A stretch of DNA of 16,399 nt from Verrucomicrobiales bacterium (GTDB lineage: Bacteria > Verrucomicrobiota > Verrucomicrobiia > Verrucomicrobiales > DEV007), in assembly GCA_023253615.1 (NCBI GenBank), contig JALRFZ010000512.1:1-16399 (forward strand), given 5' to 3'. Positions 7,642 through 13,667 of this stretch are shown here, piece by piece (within the stretch, counting starts at the first letter, position 1; each line of letters starts with the position of its first letter). A program made the translations under genes and the position numbers. Below the pieces are notes generated by a model. The model worked only from the letters and a program-made list of their open reading frames with translations. It was not told where the DNA came from and made no database searches.

Positions 7642-7661
7642 CCTCGCCCCCATGGGCGAGG
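7642..7661. repeat. Perfect 8-bp-stem GC hairpin in the leader region
   Basis: The arms CCTCGCCC and GGGCGAGG are fully complementary around a four-base loop (CCAT). A T-run precedes it on the plus strand, but none follows directly on either strand, so it is not a standard terminator. If the candidate promoter upstream is right, it lies in the mRNA leader of the zinc-ribbon gene and might stabilise it or control it. Confidence 0.5.
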
Positions 7662-7771
7662 ACCCGACCCCTCAATTTTGTCTAATCCCTCACCTCGCTC
7701 GGTCGTCTGCACCATGACAGACGGGCCCGGAGTCACGATCAGAGCTGAACCCCATCCAGAGGCGAAAGGAA

Positions 7772-10700
7772 GTGAAAAAGATCAAATTCACCTGCCCGCA
7801 TTGCGAGGCGAAACTGCGTGTGCCCACCCACTTGGCCGGAGTCTCCGCGCCCTGTCCGAAATGCGGGGCGACGATCACGGCCCCCTCCGACATCACCTCC
7901 GCGGTGATCGAGGCACCGACGGAACGCCGCGCCCCGGCGGCTGCCGCCCCGGCCCGTGCCCGTCAGCAAAGCGGCGGCACCGCCGTGCTCGAGGCGCCGG
8001 TGAGCCGGAAGACTGTCGCCACGGCTCCTCCCGTGATGACTCCCGTGGCGGAAATCCCGTCCACATCCGCGGCAATCGTGGCTGCTCCCGCACCGGTCGA
8101 GGCAAAGTCCGCACCGGCTCCCGCGCGTCCGCAGCCGGTCCCCGTCCCGGCGGCCGCGCCCGATTCCCCCGCCACCACACGTGCCATACCAACACCGGTG
8201 CCGGCGATGGTGGAGGCTCCCGGGTCCGTCTCCACGCCATCCGAATTCGCCCGGACACGCCCCGTCGCGGCGGCCGCGCCGACTCCCGTGCCGCCCGCGC
8301 TCTTTGAGCCGCCCGCTCCCGTCTCCGAGCCGGTGCCGGCAATGGAAGACGAGCGCTCCGCCCCTCCGGCCCTGCTCGAAGACGAGGCCGCCGTGGTCGT
8401 CGAAGAGCTGGCCCAAGAGATGCCCCCGGCACCCGAGCCGGTCTCGCCGCTCGCGCCCATCACCCAGCCGATCCGTGTTTCGCCGCCTCCGGGAGATCTC
8501 CCCATTTCCCGGGAGAACGTATCGGCTCCCGGCACTTTGCCGCGTCTCGACGTATCCCTCGCCGGCCAGGATCTATCGGGAGCGGGTGCCATCCTCTTCG
8601 GAGACAGGGCGACCCCTCAGGGGCGCACCCGGCTCGTGCTGCCCCAACCCGGCACGGCCGTCCATGCCGGCAGCCCGGGTGATTTTCTCGTCGCCCCCGC
8701 CGCAGCCGCTTCCCCGGTGGTGGCTCCGGCGCCCCCCGTGGTGGCCGTGGTGCCCGTGCCCGTGCCCCTCGCTCCGCCGCCCTTGTCCGGGGCTCCCGTC
8801 CATCCCTGGAACGAGACGAACGACGACGACCAGCCGACGGAGGTCTTTGCCGAGACGCCCGTGGACGACTTTGTTGAATCCCCTGTGCATGACGAGCCCG
8901 CCATGCTCGAGCCCGTGGCTTCCGTCGAGCCGGAGCTGCCCATCGTCGCGATCCCCCGCTACAAGACCATCCCGCTCCCGAATGAAACCGCGCCGCTCTC
9001 TCTCGATGAGCTCGAGGGGGTCGAAAGCGGCGAAATCTGGGATGACTCCGCGATTCTCGAGAACGACGCGATTTTCGATCCCGAAGGATACCTCGGGGAA
9101 CCGGCCATCGACGAATGGCACGAAACGCCCATCGCCCTTGGTATTCCCCCTCTCGATCTGCCCGAGGGGCACGAGCGCGAGACGACTCCACCGCCCCGGC
9201 CCGCGCCGCCCATCGCACCACCGTTCCCCACCGACTGGCCGGAGATCGAGACCACTCCGGTGGCTGTGCCCGAGGGCGCGCCTCCCGGCTTGCCGACCCT
9301 CGGGGACGACTCCGACCTGCCCTCCCATCCGCTGCATGGGGGATCGTTCGGCCGCCTTTTCCTGCAGCAGGCGCCACCCGATCAAATCGCGCCCGGACCG
9401 CTTGGTGCCGGTGCGGGCCTTGCTCCAGCCGCAGCCGTGGTGCCCGCGGAGAAACAGGCGACCCTTACCCCCGCGAATGGGGGGGACATCCTCGACGAAC
9501 TTTTTTACGCCGCCCCGAAGGAGGCCGGCGAAAAGAAGGGCCTCAGCAAGACGGCCATCATGGCCATCTCGACCGTCGTCGGCGTGGCGATCTTCGCGAT
9601 CGTCGGCGTCTATTTCGTGATCCATTCCTTCCTCGGAGGTTTTGATCCCGCCGAAGCCTACCGCGAGCCGGAAGGCGGCGATCCCGCCGCGGAAAACCAG
9701 CCGGCCGGGACACTCGTGGTGAAGCCCAAGGGCGTGACGGTTCCGGGTTCCGTCCCGGAGATCGAGGATGCCCCCGCCGTGATCGATCCCGTGGCGATGT
9801 TGCGCGAGGAGACCGGCGCCGCACCAGTTGATCCGCCGGCCGTGTCCTTCGATGAAAAGGTGCAGCAGGCCGTGAACGGCACCCGCGGTGGCGGCAACTC
9901 CCTGATCGGGTCGCCCAGCCTCGATCTCGTCGAGACACCCGTCACGGATTTCTCCGGAGCCGTTCCGCCGGCCTTGACCTCGCCGGGCTCCGCCATGACA
10001 CTCCCGTTCGCCGACGCGGCTCCCGCTCCCGCACCTGCCCCGGCTCCGACCGCGGAGTCCGCCACGGCGCCTCCGACCGCGCCGGATGCCGCCGGATCCG
10101 CTGACGGCGGACCGGGGGCCGCGGCACCGCGTTCGCTCGACCCCGCCGCGAGCAAGGATCCGAATTACAACCCGCCCGCCTCCTTCGCCGCTCCCGGACC
10201 GAACGATGGAGCCCTCGGCAAGACGCACGACCTCATCGACGCCTTTCTGCGCGCCCCCGACTGGGCGACACGCGTGAACTACGCCTACCAGGGCGACAGC
10301 CTCCGTGCCGCGATCGAGGATTACCACAAAAAGTGGCCCTACAAGCCCTTCGGCCGCTATTCGCTGCAGCTCTACCAGATCGAGGCCGACACCTCCCTCG
10401 GCGGCCCCTACTGGGTCTTCATCGTCTCGACCAGCGACGAGGAAGAGGGTTTCCCCCTCATCGTCCGTACCGAGAATGGAATGCTCAAGGTCGATTGGGA
10501 GATCTTCGCCGAGTTCTCCGACCGTCACTTCCTGCGCTTCCGCGACGGCACGATGCCCCCGCCAGCCACCTTCCGGGTCATCGTCGAGCGTTTCTCCGAC
10601 TACTACGGCAGCGACAAGGACGCCTTCACCGAGTTGAAAGACCATTACGTCTACCAGGTGAATCCGCCCTACGGCGATCTCAACGAGTTCTCCGAATTCG

Positions 10701-10864
10701 TCTTCGTGAAGAAAGATTCGCCCCTCGCCAAGCAGCTCGATGGTCTCGTCCGCCTCGGCGACGAGCCGCTCGCCGTCGTCGTCACGCTCGATAACAAGGC
10801 CTTCGCCCACGGAGTGAAACATTTCGTGATCACCGAACTGCTCACCGAAGGCTGGTTCCACTGA
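7772..10864 (+). CDS. Zinc-ribbon, single-span membrane protein with long Pro/Ala-rich regions (1030 aa)
   Basis: The start is the GTG at 7772, supported by AGAGG nine bases upstream and by the zinc ribbon beginning at once (KKIKFTCPHC). C8, C11, C28 and C31 form an MJ0042-like zinc ribbon. Residues about 45-590 are Pro/Ala/Val-rich, mostly disordered, with acidic patches (for example IWDDSAILENDAIFDPEG). One membrane span lies at about 595-621 (AIMAISTVVGVAIFAIVGVY), preceded by KKGLSK, so the N-terminus should be cytoplasmic. A second Pro/Ala-rich linker follows (622-810), including an alternating AP run near 750-760. The C-terminal 220 residues look globular and extracytoplasmic (THDLIDAFLRAPDWATRVNY; YWVFIVSTSDEEEGFPLIVR). 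The layout resembles Myxococcus GltJ/AgmX in outline, but I see no TonB-type C-terminus. It is probably co-transcribed with the recombinase gene 22 bases downstream. Function unknown. Confidence 0.85.
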   Translation: MKKIKFTCPHCEAKLRVPTHLAGVSAPCPKCGATITAPSDITSAVIEAPTERRAPAAAAPARARQQSGGTAVLEAPVSRKTVATAPPVMTPVAEIPSTSAAIVAAPAPVEAKSAPAPARPQPVPVPAAAPDSPATTRAIPTPVPAMVEAPGSVSTPSEFARTRPVAAAAPTPVPPALFEPPAPVSEPVPAMEDERSAPPALLEDEAAVVVEELAQEMPPAPEPVSPLAPITQPIRVSPPPGDLPISRENVSAPGTLPRLDVSLAGQDLSGAGAILFGDRATPQGRTRLVLPQPGTAVHAGSPGDFLVAPAAAASPVVAPAPPVVAVVPVPVPLAPPPLSGAPVHPWNETNDDDQPTEVFAETPVDDFVESPVHDEPAMLEPVASVEPELPIVAIPRYKTIPLPNETAPLSLDELEGVESGEIWDDSAILENDAIFDPEGYLGEPAIDEWHETPIALGIPPLDLPEGHERETTPPPRPAPPIAPPFPTDWPEIETTPVAVPEGAPPGLPTLGDDSDLPSHPLHGGSFGRLFLQQAPPDQIAPGPLGAGAGLAPAAAVVPAEKQATLTPANGGDILDELFYAAPKEAGEKKGLSKTAIMAISTVVGVAIFAIVGVYFVIHSFLGGFDPAEAYREPEGGDPAAENQPAGTLVVKPKGVTVPGSVPEIEDAPAVIDPVAMLREETGAAPVDPPAVSFDEKVQQAVNGTRGGGNSLIGSPSLDLVETPVTDFSGAVPPALTSPGSAMTLPFADAAPAPAPAPAPTAESATAPPTAPDAAGSADGGPGAAAPRSLDPAASKDPNYNPPASFAAPGPNDGALGKTHDLIDAFLRAPDWATRVNYAYQGDSLRAAIEDYHKKWPYKPFGRYSLQLYQIEADTSLGGPYWVFIVSTSDEEEGFPLIVRTENGMLKVDWEIFAEFSDRHFLRFRDGTMPPPATFRVIVERFSDYYGSDKDAFTELKDHYVYQVNPPYGDLNEFSEFVFVKKDSPLAKQLDGLVRLGDEPLAVVVTLDNKAFAHGVKHFVITELLTEGWFH

Positions 10865-10886
10865 TCCCGCGGAGAAGGGACCGGCC

Positions 10887-11780
10887 ATGGAGACCGCGAT
10901 CGACCGATTCATCCGCCACCTCGCGGTGGAAAAGGGGCTCTCGGAAAACTACCAGCTCTCCGTGCGCCGTTCCCTCGAGGCTTTCGCCGCCTGGGTCGAG
11001 AAAGAGCACCGCATCACCGATCCCGCCGCGGTGACCTTGCGGCATCTCACCGATTATCTCGCCCGGCGCCGCCTCGTCGACCGTCTCGCCGCCTCCAGCG
11101 CGCGCGTCCACCTCATCGCCCTGAAGATCTTTTTCCGGCACCTCGCCGGCAAAGGTCTCGTCGCCGTCGATCCCGCCGAGCCGATCGATCCGCCCAAGCT
11201 CGAAAAATACCTGCCCGATACCCTGAACGAACCCTCCGTGGTGCGTCTGCTGGAGTCGATCGACGATGCCCTGCCCCTCGCCCGGCGCGACCGGGCCATG
11301 CTCGAGCTCATCTATGCGAGCGGCCTGCGCGTCTCCGAACTCACCGGGGCGAGGCTCGAGAATCTTTTCCTCGGGGAAGGGGCCATCCGCGTCACCGGCA
11401 AAGGCTCGAAGACCCGGGTCGTCCCCGTCGGCTCGGCCGCGTGCGAGGCCGTCACCGCCTACCTCGAAGGCGAGCGACCCACTCTCGTCAGCCGTCACAG
11501 CGGCAGCGAGATCTTCCTCTCCAACCGCGGCAGGAAGCTCAGCACCACCCGCGTCTGGCAGATCGTGAAAGAGCGGGCGAAGATGGCCGGGATCGAGTCA
11601 AACGTTTATCCGCACCTCCTGCGGCATTCCTTCGCCACCCATCTCCTCGGGAACGGCGCCGACCTGCGCGTCATCCAGGAACTCCTCGGTCACGCCGACA
11701 TCGCGACCACGCAGATCTACACGCACGTCGATCAAAAACATCTCCAGGACGTCCACCGTCGCTTTCACCCGAGAAGCTGA
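10887..11780 (+). CDS. xerD: Site-specific tyrosine recombinase, XerD/XerC type
   Basis: The 297 residues match the usual Xer length (about 298). The N-terminal SAM-like domain spans about 1-105. The catalytic domain has all active-site residues: R148 (SGLRVSEL), K172 ([10 protein letters not shown]), H243 and R246 ([12 protein letters not shown]), H269 ([11 protein letters not shown]) and the nucleophile Y278 (IYTHV). These lie within one position of E. coli XerD numbering. Xer recombinases resolve chromosome dimers at dif with FtsK; XerC and XerD cannot be told apart with certainty here, though the length and spacing favour XerD. The start at 10887 has GGAGAAGGG upstream. There is no integrase-like extension or neighbouring mobile gene, so a housekeeping role is likely. 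It follows the zinc-ribbon membrane gene by 22 bases, probably as one transcript. Confidence 0.92.
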   Translation: METAIDRFIRHLAVEKGLSENYQLSVRRSLEAFAAWVEKEHRITDPAAVTLRHLTDYLARRRLVDRLAASSARVHLIALKIFFRHLAGKGLVAVDPAEPIDPPKLEKYLPDTLNEPSVVRLLESIDDALPLARRDRAMLELIYASGLRVSELTGARLENLFLGEGAIRVTGKGSKTRVVPVGSAACEAVTAYLEGERPTLVSRHSGSEIFLSNRGRKLSTTRVWQIVKERAKMAGIESNVYPHLLRHSFATHLLGNGADLRVIQELLGHADIATTQIYTHVDQKHLQDVHRRFHPRS

Positions 11781-11808
11781 ACCAAGAACCAGACACCAAG
11801 GACCAAGC
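11781..11808. repeat. Heptanucleotide tandem repeat, four units, directly after the xerD stop codon
   Basis: Four consecutive seven-base units follow the consensus ACCARRN and begin at the base after the TGA of the recombinase gene. They fill nearly all of the 33-base space before the convergent gene that ends at 11814. The third and fourth units differ by one base. The same period is seen at 6855, with a different unit. Confidence 0.6.
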
Positions 11809-11813
11809 CCCCC

Positions 11814-12224
11814 TCACTCGCCGTCCGCGCGCTTCCACCAATCGGCGGGGCGCTCCCAGGGATCGAGGGTCTCGGCGTGTTCTTCGCCGTAGGTCTCTTC
11901 GCGCTCGCGTTCACGGTGGAAGGCGTTGCGTTTTTCCTCGGCCGCGACTTCCTCGAGGAGTTGGGCGACTTCATCAGGCTCTTCGGCGTAGCGCTTCTCA
12001 CGCCAGACGAGATAGCCGAAAAAGACGGCGATCCCCAGCACCATGCCGGCCACGAGCCCCACCAGAAAGAGGGCGGCGGCACTGTCGGCCTCGACCAGCG
12101 GACCGTGGCCAACCCCGTAGTCCGCCATCGCCGCGCGGTTCATCTTCACCAATCCATCCACCACGACGAGAGCGAGGATGAAGGCGCCGATGATCAGGGC
12201 GAGACGGTTCCAGGAAAGTTTCAT
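11814..12224 (-). CDS. Small membrane protein of unknown function (136 aa)
   Basis: Two hydrophobic segments are visible: residues about 8-26 (LALIIGAFILALVVVDGLV) and about 50-74 (AALFLVGLVAGMVLGIAVFF). They are joined by a short loop. A charged, partly coiled-coil tail of about 60 residues rich in Glu and Arg follows (VAQLLEEVAAEEKRN) and ends in WERPADWWKRADGE. The basic residues after the second span suggest that the tail is cytoplasmic. I do not recognise the family. The gene lies 143 bases downstream of the Fur-family gene on the same strand and might be co-transcribed with it, but the space is AT-rich and could hold its own promoter. Confidence 0.75.
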   Translation of the reverse strand: MKLSWNRLALIIGAFILALVVVDGLVKMNRAAMADYGVGHGPLVEADSAAALFLVGLVAGMVLGIAVFFGYLVWREKRYAEEPDEVAQLLEEVAAEEKRNAFHREREREETYGEEHAETLDPWERPADWWKRADGE

Positions 12225-12367
12225 GTGGTCGCGGTCGGGACCCCGGGGGAGAAAGGGGGCGGGCGAAGTATAACAACTCCACCCCCGCGCTCAATCCTAA
12301 AATCAAAAATATTGGAAAAGCGCCAGATTTGAGAATCGCATTCGCGAAAATCCCCAAAATTTTCCGC

Positions 12368-12802
12368 TCACTTCTGGCAGGCGCCGCAGCGGCCGAAAAA
12401 TTCCAGCTCGTGTTCCAGATCCGAGAAGCCGCTTTCCTCCGCGATCTGCTTCTCGAGGTGCTCCACCGGGCAGGCGATATCGAGCACCTCCACGGTGCCA
12501 CAGTCGCGGCAGATCAGGTAATCCTGGTGGCTGCTTTCCCGAAGGCAGTAGTGCGCCGCCCGGCTGTGGAAGCCGATGCGCCGGACGATGCGACGTTCCT
12601 CGAGGCGGCTCACGAGCCGGTAGATCGTCGCGGGATCGCAGGAGACGCCGAATTCCGCGCTCGCCGCGATCTGTTGCAGGGTCAGCGGCTGGTCCGCGGT
12701 CGCGAGAACGCGCAGGCAGGCCTCCAGCGCCGCGGTGCGGCGCAGTCCCGCCTCCGAGCATTGCTTCAGGAGATCCTCGATCGCGATGGGGTGTTTGCTC
12801 AT
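12368..12802 (-). CDS. Fur-family metal-responsive transcriptional regulator
   Basis: The start at 12802 (MSKHPIAIEDLL) gives 144 residues, normal for the family. The ATG at 12814 would add four residues; the frame is open to 12943 but that extension looks non-coding. The N-terminal winged helix includes GLRRTAALEACLRVL and the recognition region DPATIYRLVSRLEE, a variant of the usual TVYR-L motif. The C-terminal dimer domain has two CxxC pairs (C98/C101 in LICRDCG; C139/C142 at the end) for structural zinc. The family's HHDHLICxxCG motif reads HQDYLICRDCG, so one histidine ligand is replaced by Tyr95 while His92 and Asp94 remain. The sensed metal (iron, zinc or other) cannot be decided. It is divergent from vapB. 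A palindrome over its likely promoter hints at autoregulation. Confidence 0.9.
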   Translation of the reverse strand: MSKHPIAIEDLLKQCSEAGLRRTAALEACLRVLATADQPLTLQQIAASAEFGVSCDPATIYRLVSRLEERRIVRRIGFHSRAAHYCLRESSHQDYLICRDCGTVEVLDIACPVEHLEKQIAEESGFSDLEHELEFFGRCGACQK

Positions 12803-12810
12803 CTTGAGGT

Positions 12811-12841
12811 CCATCTTAGATGGCAAGCGGCGAATCCGCAA
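12811..12841 (-). promoter_or_regulatory. Candidate promoter and palindromic operator of the Fur-family gene
   Basis: On the minus strand, TTGCGG (12836-12841) and TAAGAT (12813-12818) are 17 bases apart. A perfect 6-1-6 palindrome, CCATCT-T-AGATGG (12811-12823), covers the -10 element. The odd centre base recalls the 7-1-7 layout of Fur, Zur and PerR boxes, though the sequence differs from those consensuses. If real, the transcript begins close to the ATG at 12802 and the start at 12814 is excluded. Confidence 0.35.
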
Positions 12842-12871
12842 CGCCCGGCACCCGTCACGGCGGAGGAAAGA

Positions 12872-12907
12872 GGGTTGGATGGGGGAATGGACCCTGTTGG
12901 GTGGGGG
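12872..12907 (+). other. G-rich stretch between the divergent Fur-family and vapB genes
   Basis: Four G-tracts of three or more bases lie at 12872-12874, 12881-12885, 12899-12901 and 12903-12907 on the plus strand. Loops are 6, 13 and 1 bases. One loop is long, so quadruplex formation is possible but not strongly predicted. It sits upstream of both divergent promoters. Confidence 0.3.
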
Positions 12908-12923
12908 ATCCGCATCGGATGCC

Positions 12924-12952
12924 TTGACCCTCGTTCCCGGCACGGTTACTGT
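12924..12952 (+). promoter_or_regulatory. Probable sigma70-type promoter of vapBC
   Basis: TTGACC (12924-12929) matches five of six -35 positions. TACTGT (12947-12952) follows after an ideal 17-base spacer, though the -10 match is weaker. Transcription would begin near 12959, only a few bases before the ATG at 12964, so the mRNA may be nearly leaderless. Confidence 0.55.
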
Positions 12953-12961
12953 GCGGCACAG
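12949..12961. promoter_or_regulatory. Candidate VapB operator overlapping the -10 element
   Basis: A perfect 6-1-6 palindrome, CTGTGC-G-GCACAG, overlaps the -10 hexamer and ends two bases before the vapB start codon. Ribbon-helix-helix antitoxins typically repress their own operon by binding such palindromes at the promoter, so position and symmetry fit autoregulation. Confidence 0.5.
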
Positions 12962-12963
12962 GC

Positions 12964-13221
12964 ATGAAGAACATCACCCTCAAGATCGATGATCAGACCT
13001 ACCGCAAGGCCCGTCTTCTGGCGGCGGAAAGGGGGACATCGGTGAGCGCGATGGTTCGCGAGATTCTGGTGCGTGTCGCCGCGGGTGAGGAAGATCGCGA
13101 AGCCCGCCGGATCCAGGCTCTCGAGGAATTGTTTCGGGAAGCCGATGCCCGGGCATCGGCTCGCCCGACGCCGCTCGTTCCTTTGACGCGGGAGGAGATC
13201 TATGCCGAGCGCCTTCGTTGA
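12964..13221 (+). CDS. vapB: VapB-type antitoxin, ribbon-helix-helix
   Basis: This 85-residue protein starts with a strand and two helices typical of a ribbon-helix-helix DNA-binding domain: KNITLKIDDQTYRKARLLAA, then RGTSVSAMVREILVRVAA (residues 1-40). A charged, Arg/Ala-rich tail of about 45 residues follows, likely the part that wraps and blocks the toxin. The stop lies 20 bases inside the toxin gene, the usual overlap for these pairs. It is likely both the neutraliser of VapC and, with it, the repressor of its own promoter. The start at 12964 is supported by the promoter and palindrome immediately upstream. Confidence 0.88.
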   Translation: MKNITLKIDDQTYRKARLLAAERGTSVSAMVREILVRVAAGEEDREARRIQALEELFREADARASARPTPLVPLTREEIYAERLR

Positions 13222-13612
13222 CAGCAATGTCCTGATCTACGCGGCGGACGAGTCCTTCCCGCAGCCGCGGAAGACATCCATCGCGCGCGAGTTGCTCCGC
13301 CGACGCGGCTTGTGGATTTCCGTGCAGGTGCTGAATGAATTCACCGTCAACGCGAGGAGGCGGGACAAGCTGGCCTTTTCACCCGAACAGGAGCGTCAAT
13401 GGTATGAGCGGCTCCTGCTTTTCAACATCGTGCCCCTCACCACCGAGACCTTTCTCGCCGCGTTGGCGATTCATATCCGCCACCAGATTTCCCATTGGGA
13501 CTCCCTGATTCTCGCTTCGGCCCGGGAGGCGGGTTGCAAAACGCTCTACTCCGAGGATCTGGGCGACAACCAGATCTACGAAGGCATCCGGGTGGTCAAT
13601 CCGTTCCGGTGA
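13202..13612 (+). CDS. vapC: VapC-type PIN-domain ribonuclease toxin
   Basis: The 136 residues match the normal PIN-domain toxin length. The acidic metal-binding residues are visible: Asp7 (FVDSNVLIYAAD), Glu46 (VQVLNEF), Asp100 (SHWDSLILASA) and Asp119 within LYSEDLGDNQ. PIN toxins are magnesium-dependent RNases, often cutting tRNA or rRNA; the target here cannot be read from sequence. It overlaps vapB by 20 bases, implying translational coupling with antitoxin made first. It appears intact. The ending EGIRVVNPFR is common in this subgroup. Confidence 0.92.
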   Translation: MPSAFVDSNVLIYAADESFPQPRKTSIARELLRRRGLWISVQVLNEFTVNARRRDKLAFSPEQERQWYERLLLFNIVPLTTETFLAALAIHIRHQISHWDSLILASAREAGCKTLYSEDLGDNQIYEGIRVVNPFR

Positions 13613-13645
13613 ATGGAGTGGGAAGGAAAGTGGGGAGCGTTCCCG

Positions 13646-13656
13646 CCCCCCCCCCC
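13646..13656. repeat. Homopolymer run of 11 C
   Basis: Eleven consecutive C bases lie in the 55-base space between the convergent vapC and cysJ genes. No reading frame depends on its length. No clear terminator hairpin with a T-tract is visible here for either gene. Confidence 0.8.
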
Positions 13657-13667
13657 TTGACGATCCC

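Larger units (their letters stand above)
7459..7771. other. AT-rich divergent intergenic region (313 bp)
   Basis: No convincing gene lies here. The part from about 7540 to 7640 is markedly AT-rich, with runs such as TTTTGATAATAAA and TTTATTTTAAAAG, in contrast to the rest of the window. It holds a ten-base palindrome ACCTATAGGT (7462-7471) that includes the AGG ribosome site of the minus-strand gene. It also holds a possible promoter for the zinc-ribbon gene and a strong GC hairpin at 7642-7661. It probably controls both divergent genes. Confidence 0.6.

Noticed and set aside
8573..10912. 779-codon minus-strand frame opposite the zinc-ribbon protein
   Set aside because: The plus frame has a zinc ribbon, a membrane span and a globular end. 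The minus frame arises because Pro/Ala-rich codons leave few stops on the other strand.
10887..11780. Phage or island integrase with an attachment site
   Set aside because: The length and active-site spacing fit housekeeping Xer, and no tRNA, direct repeat or phage gene is nearby.
12803..12943. N-terminal extension of the Fur-family protein
   Set aside because: The added residues are Pro/Arg-rich and unlike the family, and they cover the G-rich and promoter region shared with vapB.
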